Positions 32,660 through 44,760 of a stretch of 64,000 nt of DNA are shown in pieces (position 1 is the stretch's first letter; each line of letters opens with the position of its first letter). Source of the DNA: Begonia masoniana (lineage: Eukaryota > Streptophyta > Magnoliopsida > Cucurbitales > Begoniaceae); NCBI GenBank assembly GCA_022432975.1, contig CM039509.1, positions 18,613,760 through 18,677,759 on the forward strand, in the 5' to 3' direction. The translations under genes and the position numbers were made by a program. Below the pieces are notes generated by a model that was not told where the DNA came from, ran no database searches, and worked only from the letters and a program-made list of their open reading frames with translations.

Positions 32660-33347
32660 TTTGCTGCCTAAGGTAGTCATCTACTAAAGTTAACGAGTTT
32701 GGACAAGTTAAACGTTAGTTTTCTTGACGTTTTAGGGTTAATGTCCGATCATGCATGATGTAGATCCGTGGATCGCTGAGGACTTATGATCAACTCTGCA
32801 ACTCACAGACAACAGGTAAGTTCATGCGTATAAGTTGGCCCTTAAGGCCCTACAGCATGGAGATACTAGGTTTTGGTTCGGGTAGTTAGGTCATAGGTTA
32901 TGTTTTAGGTTAAACGTGTTCTGTTTCATGTCTTGCTTTTATTCTGTCGCCTGTATATATTAAGTTTAAGCACAGTATCTGTTCATGCATACACGTTTTT
33001 CTTGAAAGTCATGTAAATGTTTTAAGCACGAGATTTGAAGTTATGAAAGTTAAAAATGTGAATGTAATGTGCGGTTAAGTGTGGAATGAGGACTGACATC
33101 CTGTCATGTACTCCTGTTATGTCCAGTTGTGGCATGTACTCCTGTTGCGCCAGCTCCTTTACCCACTTATACCTTCCTGTCCAGTGAAACGTAATGTAAT
33201 GTAATGTTCATGTATTTCAAAAGTTCATGTATAGCATATGCATCACTGCATTTCATGTTCTTACTGAGCTCTAGGCTCATACTTGAACTCCCTGTTGTAG
33301 GTATGGATCCTCCAGATGAGGTTTTTGTGCCTCAGGCCAACGAATAG
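32660..33347 (+). promoter_or_regulatory. E 5' LTR spliced-leader architecture
   Basis: Donor 1 CTAAG|GTAGTC (32673), acceptor GATGTAG before 32764, exon 2 32764-32815 (52 nt), donor 2 AACAG|GTAAGT (32816), hairpin GGCC-CTTAA-GGCC then CTACAGCATGG (32837-32858), branch-like CTTACTGAGCTCTAGGCTCAT (33260-33280), acceptor TTGTAG before 33301, exon 3 33301-33347 ending TAG. Exons 2 and 3 form one open frame of 32 codons with an acidic end (MDPPDEVFVPQANE). Exon 1 of this copy is frame-shifted relative to the right LTR copy. Confidence 0.62.
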
Positions 33348-33990
33348 GTTGTTGGTGGCACGAGCTTTCGGGGGTGGTTGCGGCAGCCAGACACATTTTT
33401 GACCAGAGAAAGTGAAGTGTTTATGTTTTTACAATTTCTGTTTGGTGAATTCTTAAAGTTTATGTCAAGTTCTGTACAGCTTCTAAGATTTTAAAACTGT
33501 GTACAGACTTTGTGTTGATATTTTAAAACTATGTTTTGAATCGAGTTTTTGAAGTTTGAAGCTTTTTGTGTCAAGTGATGTAAACTGTCAAACAGAGAGG
33601 TAGCTGATCGATCGGCTGTGGTAGCAGATCATTCGGTGAGGTGTTGCTCTTTTAAAACTGTCGTTGTAATGCCCCGAGTTTTCTAAACTCAGTTCGTTAC
33701 TCATAAACCCGAACATAACTAGGAAATTTTGGACCAAACTTAAAATTTCACTTGAAAGTCAAAACTCGATGTTCACTGAAACCACAACGTTAAAATTCAC
33801 AGCGGAAAAAATCATTTGAAAACAAGCAGAGATTAAACAGGGTTGTAAATCAATGTTTGGAAATATCAATTGAAATAGTAGGAATTGGTTCGACCAAGAC
33901 TTAAGCGTGGAAACGTGAAAATTGTAAAAGTAAAACGCATCTGCCGCTAGACAAGGTCAACAAAAAAAAAGAAATAAACAGAAGACTTCC

Positions 33991-34114
33991 ACCGATGACG
34001 TCAGCCGGATGAATCGTTCATCCAACCTCTGCCGATCGCAAAATGACAAGTTTTGGTACCCACATATACCGATGACGTCAGCCGGATGAATCGTTCATCC
34101 AGCCTCTGCCGATC
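33991..34114. promoter_or_regulatory. Tandem units with TGACGTCA boxes in C LTR
   Basis: Two units start at 33991 and 34068. Each has the palindrome TGACGTCA (33996-34003; 34073-34080), a core recognised by plant bZIP factors, and a GATGAATCGTTCATC hairpin. In the right LTR the first box is intact (40891-40898) and the second is changed to TGACATCA. Confidence 0.65.
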
Positions 34115-34811
34115 ACAAGACGACAAATTTTTTACTCACATCTTCCGAAAGAACAAACTTCATATACCGATCACAAAACGACAAAAGGCCCTTACTCACC
34201 TCTTCCGATAGAACAGACTACATATACCGATCACAAAACGAGAAACTTCTACTACATCATCCGATAGGTTTAATACCTGACATCCACCGATCGCTAAACG
34301 ACAAAAGACTTTTACTCTCATCATCCGATGGATAAAATACTCGACAGCATCCGGTTACAAAACGACAAATTTTCTACTTATATCTTCCGATGGCTTCCAC
34401 TGAAGACATCTTCCGATAGATAACAGAATAACAACTCTACATCTACCGATATACATCATTTACCGATAGATCAAAAATACTCAACGAAAACAGCGTAGCA
34501 ACAATTTCACTCAAACATGAAAACTCCTACTACCAGTAGAACATGAACATTTTACTAAAAACCATTCAAAACTACTTAAATCAGTGTATTACTCCGAAAT
34601 ATGGTAAAACCACTATTAAACTGACAGAGTATCATTAACAGAAAGGTCTCAAGATGTATTTAAAAAAAAAACATTAAAACTACTACTGTCATAAAAATTC
34701 AACGTACTTAAATTGAAACATTGTCAACTAAACCTTCACAACTACTGACATCAATTAATCCGCCTCATCAGTTTACCAGGCCGAAACATGAATGTACTCC
34801 TCCAACCTCAT

Positions 34812-35620
34812 CTATTCATCTGTGCACTCAGGAAAATCACCTGCAGTATCCTCAACACCTACATCACAAAACTCATCTATTAGCCTAATGCTAAGTTAGT
34901 AAAGTAGTAATGAAATGAAATGCTGAAACATAAATTCCTAAACATGCAATTTCTACTTTCTCATCTCAGTTGCATTCACATTCATTCATAAACTGATCTG
35001 ATCCCTCAGTTCCCTTGGGAGTGGGATCAATCCTCCCAATGTTATACATCCTCTACTCGATTAAGGGGTGGATAAATTCCCTTAATACCTAATCTGATCC
35101 CTCGGTTCCCTTAGGAGTGGGATCAATCATCCTAATGTTATAAATCCCTTCATAAGTTAAGGGGTGGATTAGTTCCCTTAATAGTTTGTCTGTCACATTT
35201 AGCTCATGCCTTACCATTCCTTACATGGAAATTCATTTTCATAATCTTTCAAAAAAACATGATGCATGACATACAAACTCATTCACACGATACATAATCA
35301 TACTGTTTTGTGATGTAGGCCCGAAGGCACATGCATACTTCACTTACCTGGCTCTCCTGGAAATGCTCGGTGTTGCAAACTACTTTGGGAGCTTACTCAA
35401 CCTAAAATCATGGACAGATTATCGATTAGATTTTACTAAACCTCATTTTACACTATCCAGAAGCCTAATGAAACTAGTTTAGGAGCTTAGTTTGTTATAC
35501 ATCTCCGATTACCACAAAACCCGAACTAGTTCGCTCACAGCGTTCTCGAAACTCACATTTATCCACTCTCCAAATCATCGATAGTTACCAATGCAGCAAG
35601 GAATCGAAATAGAACTCACC
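34812..35620 (-). promoter_or_regulatory. C 3' LTR spliced-leader architecture
   Basis: Sense is minus. Donor 1 CTAG|GTGAGT (exon 1 ends 35620), acceptor TTTTAG before 35401, exon 2 35401-35348 (54 nt), donor 2 CCAG|GTAAGT, hairpin GCC-TTC-GGGC then CTACATCAC (35328-35310), perfect branch box TACTAAC in 34903-34881, acceptor GATGTAG before 34858, exon 3 34858-34812 (47 nt) ending TAG with an acidic frame (GVEDTAGDFPECTDE). The in-phase reading meets a TGA at the start of exon 2, unlike B, E and F. Right LTR sites: 42543, 42324-42271, 41780-41734. Confidence 0.6.
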
Positions 35621-35894
35621 TAGTTTGGAGAAAATCGGATGGAAGAATCGCCTAGAGAGCTCTGCTGCTTGAGCTGAATACTGAGAGAAAAATAAGGAAA
35701 TGGTGGCGGCTACAGTGCATTTAATCACAAAGCCTCTTTCCTTAAATAGATTATCCATTATAAGTTCTCAATTTACCACTATGCCATTACTTAGTAACTC
35801 ATTAACCTAATTAATACTTCCCTCAATTTTCTCCACAACATGCTTACTATTAAATAACGAAATAGAAATTGGTTTAATAGAACTGGGTGCTACA

Positions 35895-35909
35895 ATCTAC
35901 CCTCCTTAA
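35895..35909 (-). other. C polypurine tract
   Basis: Sense TTAAGGAGGGTAGAT directly before the 3' LTR. Confidence 0.8.
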
Positions 35910-35929
35910 AAGAATTTTGTCCTCAAAAT

Positions 35930-38900
35930 TCAGTACCTGAACAGTTCTTGATGTTGGTCCATCATGTCTTGCTGGCGCTCCCAAGTTGTCTCCTCAATGT
36001 TCTGGTTATGCCATAACACTTTCACCAGTGGGACTTCTTTGTTGCGCAACACTTTCACAGCATAGTCTAGGATCCTTACTGGTTTTTCCTCATATGTAAG
36101 AGTAGGAAGAACTTCAATACTCTGTTGTTCCACAATCTGTGATGGATCTCGTACACACTTCTTCAACATGGATACATGGAACACATTATGGATTCCTTCC
36201 ATAGAAGCCGGTAGCTGCAACTGATAAACTGCTCTCCCAACTCTCTTCAAGATAGTGAACGGTCCAATAAATCTGGGGTTCAACTTGCCTCTCTTTCTAA
36301 ATCTCACAACTCCTTTTAATGGTGATACCTTGAGGAAAACTTCATCACTTACCTCAAACTCTAATTCTCTACGTCTCTTATTAGCATAACTTTTCTGCCG
36401 GCTTTGAGCTGTCAAGATTTGTTGTCGGATAAGAGCAATCTTTTCCACTGTCTGTTGCATAATATAAGGACCAACCAAACGTGCTTCTCCAACTTCATCC
36501 CAATACAAGGGAGATCTGCACTTACGCCCATACAATGCCTCATAAGGTGTCATTCCTATTGTTGCTTGAAAGCCGTTATTATAAGAGAACTCCACTAATG
36601 ATAGGTACTTACTCCAAGAACCCTGAAACTCTAATACACATGCACGAAGCATATCCTCTACTGTCTGAATGGTCCTTTCAGATTGTCCATCTGTTTGAAG
36701 GTGAAAGGCTGTGCTAAGGTTAAGTTGTGTTCCTATAGCTTTATGCAAACTTTTCCAAAACTTAGACGTAAATCTAGAATCTCAGTCAGAAACTATAGCG
36801 CTTGGAACTCCATGCAAACGTACAATCTTCTGCATGTACAATTCAGCAAGTTGATCCATCAAGTAAGTCATCCTTACTGGTAGGAAGTGGGCTGATTTGG
36901 TTAAACGATCAACTATCACCCAAATTGCATCATGACCCTTTGCTGTTCGAGGCAATCCCACAACAAAGTCCATCGTTATTTGTTCCCATTTCCTTTCAGG
37001 AACTGGTAAAGGTTGCAATGTTCTTGAGGGTCTCTGATGCTCAGCTTTAATCTGTTGATAACACAAACATGATCCTACGTACTCTGCCACACTCCTTTTC
37101 ATACTTGGCCACCAATAATGCTGTTTGAGATCCTTGTACATCTTTGTACTCCCAGGGTGAACAGAGAACCTGGAAAAGTGTGCTTCAGAAAGAATCTCAT
37201 CACCAAGTCCTTTAACGGCAGGGACAAACCATCTATTTCTAAACTTAAGGATTCCATCAGCAGAATAGTTAAAATCCGTAGATTCCATGCTTAACTTGTA
37301 CTTGTTACACTCGTCATCATTCGTCTGAGCTTCCTTTATTTTCTCTAAAATAGTAGGCTTTAAGGTTATGGCTGAGAGTATAGCTGATACACTGGATATC
37401 GCTTCTAGATTAAACCTTTGGAATTCTGACTCTAAGGCTAATGGCATATTGAAAATCATAGTTGGGGTTGGTGTTGATACTCTACTCAAAGCATCTGCCA
37501 CAACGTTTGCTTTGCCGGGATGATATTTAATCTCAAAATCATAATCCTTCACAAATTCCAACCATCGCCGTTGCCTCATATTTAATTCCTTCTGTGTGAA
37601 GATGTACTTTAGACTTTTATGGTCCGAAAATATATCACAAGTTTGACCATACAAGTAATGCCTCCAAATCTTAAGTGTAAAAACCACTGCAGCTAGTTCT
37701 AAGTCGTGTGTGAGGTAGTTCTTCTCATGTGTTTTCAACTGTCTAGAGGCATAAGTTATTACCTTACCGTCTTGCATCAACACGCATCCAAGACCAACTT
37801 TGGAAGCATTACAATAAATGCTAAATTTACCATTTTCAATGGGAAGGGTTAATATTGGGGCATTGGTCAGTTTCTGTTTCAAGGTCTGGAAGCTAGATTC
37901 ACATTCCTCTGTCCATGCATACTTGATGTTTTTCCTAGTTAACCGAGTGAGAGGGGTAGCAATCTTCGAGAATCCTTCAATAAATTTCCTGTAGTACCCA
38001 GCCAATCCAAGGAAACTTCGAATATCAGTGGCATTCTTCGGTTGGGGCCATTCCTTAACTGCTTGAACCTTTGTTGGATCGACAGATATGCCATCTCCAG
38101 AGATGACATGACCTAAAAGTGAACTCAGTCCAACCAAAACTCACACTTGGAAAACTTGGCATAAAGTTGATGCTGTCTAAGTACTCCTAACACCAAACTC
38201 AAATGTCTTGCGTGCTCATCTTTAGTACACGAATAGATTAGGATATCATCAATAAACACTATAACAAATTTATCTAAATATTCATGAAACACTCTATTCA
38301 TAAGATTCATAAAGGCTGCTGGTGCATTTGTCAATCCAAAAGACATTACCAAGAACTCGTAATGTCCATACCTTGTGCGAAAGGCAGTCTTTGAGATATC
38401 TTTGATTTTGACCTTTAGTTGATAGTAGCCTGACCTTAGGTCAATCTTAGAGAAAACACGGGCTCCATTAAGCTGATCAAATAAATCGTCGATTCTAGGC
38501 AGTGGGTACTTGTTCTTGACGGTTAACTTGTTCAATTCCCTATAATCAATGCACATACGCATTGATCCATCCTTCTTTTTGACAAAAAGAACAAGTACAC
38601 CCCACGGTGAAAAGCTTGGACGTATGAACCCTTTCTCTAATAGCTCTTCCAATTGTTTCTTTAATTCCTTAAGCTCCGTAGGTGCAAGTCTATAGAGATT
38701 CTTTGACACAGGCTAAGCGCCGGGATAAACATCTACAACGAATTCAATTTCTCTATCTGGCGGCAAACCAGGAAAGTCATCTAGGAATACTTCTGGGAAA
38801 TCTTGGACAACTACGACATTTTGGGGAGTTGCTTTTCCTACTAGCTGTGTATCTAAAACACTGGCCAAGAAGCATAAGTACTCTCTGCATGGTGAGGGTC

Positions 38901-39387
38901 CACAATTTATAGAAGTCATAACAGACATTTCCTTACTCTTCTTTAGAGCTTGGAAGGTATGTTTCAAACCACCAGGGGGCTGAAAACTAACTACTCCAGT
39001 CCTACAGTTGATCGTGACATAATGCTTGAACAACCAATCCATTCCTAGGTTTACATCAAATCCCGTTATATCCATAATAATGAGATCAGCAGGCAAATTC
39101 ATATTTCCCAATAATACAACACTATCTAGTATCACTTGGTTAGAGTACATGCGCTCACTAGAGGGTAATGCTACGTTAAACACATGCTCAATGGGGGTAA
39201 ACTGTACATCTAGTTTATCAGCAAGTGCAGATGCTATAAAAGAATGTGTTGCACCTGAATCTATTAAAGTATAAGCAGGGGTAGAGTTGATCAATATGGT
39301 ACTTGACACCACGGCAGGCTGTTCATCATCGCCCGTCTCCATCATGGAGAATATCTTTGGCTTTACTTTGGCAGGGCCACTCTTCAA
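35930..39387 (-). pseudogene. C pol: protease, RT, RNase H, integrase, chromodomain
   Basis: Same frame as gag down to a frameshift near 38125-38140. Stops at 38713-38715 (TAG) and 36782-36784 (TGA, in the SDRDSRF motif). The protease has TLIDSGATHSFI. RT has [10 protein letters not shown] and FIDDILIYS. RNase H has CNASKVG, where relatives have CDAS, so a catalytic Asp is lost, then DLELAA and SDHKSL. The integrase finger reads CLCYQQ instead of CLVCQQ, losing the spacing of a zinc-binding Cys. The end (35930-36748) has the GPF module and chromodomain (VKVLWHNQNIEETTWE). Confidence 0.9.
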
Positions 39388-40404
39388 GGCTGGGCAGTCC
39401 CTGTTGATATGGCCGACTTTGTTACAATGGAAACATCGAATGATCCTGGGCTTTGGGCAATCCTTGAACGAGTGTACAACCTCTTCACACTTGAAACACT
39501 TTCCTGATCCGAACCTACATTCACCCAGGTGACTTTTCAGACACTTCGGGCACTGGGGATACTTCTTGGTGTCCTGTACCTTCTTTCCCGTTCCTTGACT
39601 GTTCTGGCTTTCACTAGGCCTTTTTGTTCCACTCTGTTGATATGGTTGGATAAACTTTCATGGGGTTTCTCTTGCTCTAGTACACTTCATCTCCGCATCC
39701 TCCACTTCCAACGCAGTGGACACAACCTCGCTGAAGGACAAGCCTTTGATGCCAGTAAACTTGACTCCTCTGAAAATCTCTGGCTTTAGTCCATTCATAA
39801 ACTGAAACACTTTATCTTCATTCTTATGGACGAGATGTCCGGCAAATCTTAACAGGGACTCGAATTGTTTGCTATACTCAGCCACTGACCCCGTCTGTTT
39901 CAAGCTCAAAAATTCAACTTTCTTAGCATCCTGGACAGTGCTGTTGAAATACTTCTCATAGAAAACTTCTCTGAATTGTGTCCAAGACATAGCCAGGGCA
40001 TCAGCGGTGGTTTCCATCGACTCCCACCAGAGTTGAGCTTCGCCAGCTAGATGGAATGTTGCCAGAGTGACCTTGTCTCCTTCCTCGATATTGGCATACC
40101 TAAACATACTCTCAACCTTTCTGAGCCACTCTTCAGCAACAGTGGGATTAGTTGATTTCCCATCAAATGTATGCGGCTGAAGTCTCCTAAATCTGTCTCC
40201 AGAGTGCTCACCGCTAGAACTCGAGTTAGCACTTCCTTGTACATCTCGGTTCAACAACACACCCAACTGATCGGACTGTTGGCGCACTAAATCAGTTTGC
40301 GGATGCACTAAATCTGTCAGCTGCCTAATCACACTAGGCTCCTCTTCACCTCTCACATTCGGCATTTCTCTTGGTACTCTAGGTCTCCCTGGGCGTCTGG
40401 CCAT
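39388..40404 (-). pseudogene. C gag
   Basis: Start taken at ATG 40404 (MARRPGRPRVPREMP); the frame is open further upstream but only into the leader. The gag domain has AEEWLRKVESMFRYA, QLWWES, FYEKYFNSTVQ and FLSLKQTGSVAEY. A stop (TGA) at 39658-39660 cuts it before the nucleocapsid, which continues in the same frame with two CCHC knuckles: CFKCEEVVHSFKDC and CFHCNKVGHINRDC. Other gags here have one. Confidence 0.86.
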
Positions 40405-40544
40405 AATACTAAATTCCTGCACAGGGTTAACTACTCTCATAAACATCTTATAGCTAAAGCTAACATAAACACTTACAGTTGTTGGAGTACTCCCATGCAA
40501 CGATTGACACTGATGAGTAATCTTTTGAACGGTTTAACTGAATG

Positions 40545-40556
40545 TCTCTGATACCA
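40545..40556 (-). other. C primer-binding site (initiator tRNA-Met)
   Basis: Sense TGGTATCAGAGA, three bases from the 5' LTR. Confidence 0.87.
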
Positions 40557-40559
40557 TAA

Positions 40560-42817
40560 TGTAACGCCCCAACTTTTCTAAACTCAGTTCGTTACTCATA
40601 AACCCGAACATAACTAGGAAATTTTGGACCAAACTTAAAATTTCACTTGAAAGTCAAAACTCGATGTTCACTGAAACCACAACGTTAAAATTCACAGCGG
40701 AAAAAATCATTTGAAAACAAGTAGAGATTAAACGGGGTTGTAAATCAATGTTTGGAAATATCAATTGAAATAGTAGGAATTGGTTCGACCAAGACTTAAG
40801 CGTGGAAATGTGAAAATTCTAAAAGTCAAATGCATCTGCCGCTAGACAAGGTCAACAAAAAAAAAGAAATAAAAAAAAGACTTCCACCGATGACGTCAGC
40901 CAGATGAATCGTTCATCCAACCTCTGTCGATCGTAAAACGACAAGTTTTGCTACCCACATCTACCGATGACATCAGCCGGATGAATCGTTCATCCAGCCT
41001 CTGCCGATCACAAGATGACAAATCTTTTACTCACGTCTTCTGAAAGAACAAACTTCATATACCAATCACAAAACAACAAAAGGCCCTTACTCACCTCTTC
41101 CGATAGAACAGACTACATATACCGATCACAAAACGACAAACTTCTACTACATCATCCGATAGGTTTAATACCTGACATCCACCGATCGCTAAATGACAAA
41201 AGACTTTTACCCTCATCATCCGATGGATAAAATACTCGACATCATCTGGTTACAAAACGACAAATTTTCTACTTATATCTTCCGATGGCTTTCACTGAAA
41301 ACATCATCCGATGACTTTACTGAAGACATCTTCCGATAGACAATAGAATAACAACTCAACATCTGCCAATAGACATCATTTACCGATAGATCAAAAATAC
41401 TCAACGAAAACAGTGTAGCAACAATTTCACTCAAACAAGAAAACTCCTACTACTAGTAGAACATGAACATTTTACTAAAAACCATTCAAAACTACTTAAA
41501 TCAGTGTATTACTCCGAAATATGGTAAAACCACTATTAAACTGACAGAGTATCATTAATAGAAAGGTCTCAAGATGTATTTCAAAAAAAAAAACATTAAA
41601 ACTACTACTGTCATAAAAACTCAATGTACTTAAATTGAAACATTGTCAACTAAACCTTCACAACTACTGATATCAGTTAATCTGCCTCATCAGTTTACCA
41701 GGTCGAAACATGAATGTACTCCTCCAACCTCATCTATTCATCTGTGCACTTAGGAAAATCACCTGCACTATCCTCAACACCTACATCACAAAACTCATCT
41801 ATTAGCCTAATGCTAAGTTAGTAAAGCAGTAATGAAATGAAATGCTGAAACATAAATTCCTAAACATGCAATTTCTACTTTCTCATCTCAGTTGCATTCA
41901 CATTCATTCATAAACTGATCTGATCTCTCGGTTCCCTTGGGAGTGGGATCAATCCTCCCAATGTTATACATCCTCTACTCGATTAAGGGGCGGATAAATT
42001 CCCTTAATAGCTAATCTGATCCCTCTGTTCCCTTAGGAGTGAGATCAATCCTCCCAATGTTATAAATCCATTCATAAGTCAAGGGGTGGATTAGTTCCCT
42101 TAATAGTTTGTCTGTCACATTCAGCTCATGCCTTACCATTCCTTACATGGAAATTCATTTTCGTAATCTTTCAAAAAAAACATGATGCATGACATACAAA
42201 CTCATTCACACGATACATAATCCTACTGTTTTGTGATGTAGGCCCGAAGGCACATGCATACTTCACTTACCTGGCTCTCCTGGAAATGCTTGGTGTTGCA
42301 AACTACTTTGGGAGCTTACTCAATCTAAAACCATGGACAGATTATCGATGAGATTTTACTAAACCTCATTCTATAGTATCCAGAAGCCTAAGGAAACTAG
42401 TTTAGGAGCTTAGTTCGTTATACATCTCCGATTACCACAAAACCCGAACTAGTTCGCTCACAGCATTCTCAAAACTCACATTTATCCACTCTCCAAATCA
42501 TCGATAGTTACCAATGCAGCAAGGAATCGAAATAGAACTCACCTAGTTTGGAGAAAATTGGATGGAAGAATCGCCTAGAGAGCTCTACTGCTTGAGCTGA
42601 ATACTGAGAGAAAAACAAGGAAATGGTGGCGGCTACAGTGCATTTAATCATAAAGCCTCTTTCCTTAAATAGGTTATCCATTATAAGTTCTCAATTTACC
42701 ACTATGCCCTTACTTAGTAACTCATTAACCTAATTAATACTTCCCTCAATTTTCTCCACAACATGCTTACTATTAAATAACGGAATAGAAATTGGTTTAA
42801 TAGAACTGGGTGCTATA
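40560..42817 (-). repeat. C 5' LTR
   Basis: 2258 bp, collinear with 33665-35894. Differs by scattered substitutions and an extra GGCTTTCACTGAAAACATCATCCGAT-like piece near 41286. Confidence 0.92.
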
Positions 42818-43587
42818 GTCATCCATTTTGCCGTTTAAGTTCAAACGTCCAATGTTCATTCTGCCTTCAAAAATAGTTGCCCATTTTATTCTGTAAAACA
42901 GTCATCCACGTCCATTCTGCCTTCAAAAAAATAGTTGCCCATTTTTTTCTGTAAAATGTTTGTCCACGCTGTTGTTTAAAACAGTCGTCCACGCTGCCCT
43001 TTGAAAATAGTCATCCACTTTGTTCCTTAAAACAGTTGTCCAGTTCTGCAGTTGTCCACAGTACTCGTCCGTCGAGTAATTGTTTCAAGTATTTGGCTAA
43101 GTGTTAGTCGTCCATTCTGTCTTTCAATTCTGTTGTCCATTCTGCTTGTTATTGTTAAATGTCCAAAGTCCATTCTGTCTTTCAATTCTGTTGTCCATTC
43201 TGTCTTTCAATTCTGTTGTCCATTCTGCCGTCTATTTTAAACGTCCAAGGTCCATTCTGCCTTTTATTTGAAACGTCCATGGCTTCTGTTGTCAACAGAT
43301 TTTGCCTTTTATTTCAAACGTCCACAGTTACTGCCTTTTATTTTAAACGTCCACAAGCTTCAGTTGTGTACTGTTTTGTTTTGACTTTGATTTCAAATGT
43401 CCATAACTTCTGCATTTCTGTCGTCCACGGCTTCTGGACTTCTGTCGTCCATAACTTCTGCATTTCTGTTTTCCATTTTATGCCTTTGATTTTATGTCTG
43501 GCCATTTAAAAAAAAAATAGTCCACGTTTTAAAAATGTCCGGAGTGAGGCCCTTCGACCCCGATCGGGTTTGGGGGCATCATAGTAA

Positions 43588-43599
43588 TGGTATCAAAGC
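43588..43599 (+). other. E primer-binding site (initiator tRNA-Met)
   Basis: TGGTATCAAAGC, one change from the standard site, four bases after the LTR end at 43583. Confidence 0.85.
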
Positions 43600-43742
43600 C
43601 GCTAGGTTTTAAAAGCAGTTCTAGAGAACTGTCTGGTTGTGCAACCCGCCACGTGAGATCGCTCCACCAACTGTAAGTGTTTAAATTCTCGAAAAAGTTC
43701 TGTTTATTATATTTAATTATTGTTTATAGGATTTTCTTGGAA

Positions 43743-44760
43743 ATGGTGAGAGGACATCAGGATGAAGCAACCGATAGTGCCAGTGCCATCGACCGTTTAA
43801 CCGAACTGGTGGGTGTACAATCTCGCATGATAGAACGCATGATGGCAAGAGAGGATAATAGGAATAACAATAATCATGGGAGTGCTCCACGTGACACCAG
43901 TTGAGGCAAATTCCGACGGCTTCAACCACCAACGTTCGCCTGGCAGTCAACGGACCCAGCTCATGCTGAGGAATGGATCCAGCATATCGAACTAATGTTC
44001 AACTATGCTGAGGTGGAAGAAAGCAAGAAAGTGATATGTGCCACGTTCCATCTCACCAAGAATGCAGGATTTTGGTGGGACACTATCCAGACAACAACAG
44101 TAGCATTAAGCTGGGAAGGATTCAAAAAGATATTCTACGAGAAGTACTTCGACCAAGGAGAAGATAATCGAATTCTCCCAACTACGCCTATTTGGATCGG
44201 TGGCTGATTATGTTCAAAAGTTCGAGTCACTGTCTCGCTACGCACCTCATCTGGTGGCCACCGATGAAAACAAGGTACACTAGTTCATCTAGGGTCTGAA
44301 GATGGACCTTTTACGGGGAATCACGACTGGGGGTTTTGACGAGGCACCATATACAAAGGTGGTGGCCAAAGCTTATCAGTTGGAAGCCTTAGAGACGAAG
44401 TTCCAGTGACAGAGGGATTCATCAGAAAGGTTCTATCAGGATGTTCCTCAGCAACAGCAAGGTCGTGATTGGCAACCACAACAACAACTAAATTGGGGCG
44501 TGAAGCGACCTAATGAGATTGCTGCTTATCAGGATAAGGGCAAAAGACCAATGGGGGATCCTTAGCTTCCTGCATGCCCGCGTTGCCAGAAAAGTCACAG
44601 AGGTGAATGCAGACTCCTTACCGGCCATTGCTTTCGATGTTCGATGCGACAAAGAGGGCCATCACGTCCGGGATTGTCCAATGCCTGACAAGAGACCGAA
44701 TCATGTCGTGCCAAGGGTTTTGCATTAACAGAGAACGACGATGATGCCTAGCACACAGCG
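43743..44760 (+). pseudogene. E gag, broken
   Basis: ATG 43743 (MVRGHQDEATDSASA). The gag motifs AEEWIQHIELMFNYA, FWWDTIQ and FYEKYFDQ are in the first frame, which has a TGA at 43902-43904 and shifts near 44155. The rest (VADYVQKFESLSRYA..) has further stops and a second shift inside the zinc knuckle (CFRC then CDKEGHHVRDC, near 44630-44690). After a TAITGT-like stretch, equivalent to the first residues of protease, the coding similarity ends abruptly at about 44780. No RT, RNase H or integrase is present. Confidence 0.82.

Larger units (their letters stand above)
33665..35894 (-). repeat. C 3' LTR
   Basis: 2230 bp. It contains a CCGAT-rich tandem region (33991-34470) with two 78-base-spaced units each holding TGACGTCA, and a second tandem repeat of about 100 bases (34996-35190, CTGATCCCTC.GTTCCCTT.GGAGTGGGATC). 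The leader exons lie between 34812 and 35620. Confidence 0.92.
33665..42817 (-). mobile_element. Tekay chromovirus C, inserted in E 5' LTR
   Basis: LTRs 33665-35894 and 40560-42817. Flanks GTCGT (33660-33664) and GTCAT (42818-42822) are the target duplication with one change; the uninterrupted sequence in the other E LTR (51956-51963) confirms the insertion point. Minus-strand gag-pol carries three stops and one frameshift. Confidence 0.93.
32448..43583 (+). repeat. E 5' LTR, 5'-truncated and split by element C
   Basis: Segments 32448-33664 and 42823-43583. Compared with the right LTR it lacks about 180 bases at the start, where it joins Cassandra at GCCATCC|GGTAGG, and has fewer 24-base GTCGTCCAC units near the end. 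It ends CATCATA where the right LTR ends CGTCACA. Confidence 0.85.
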
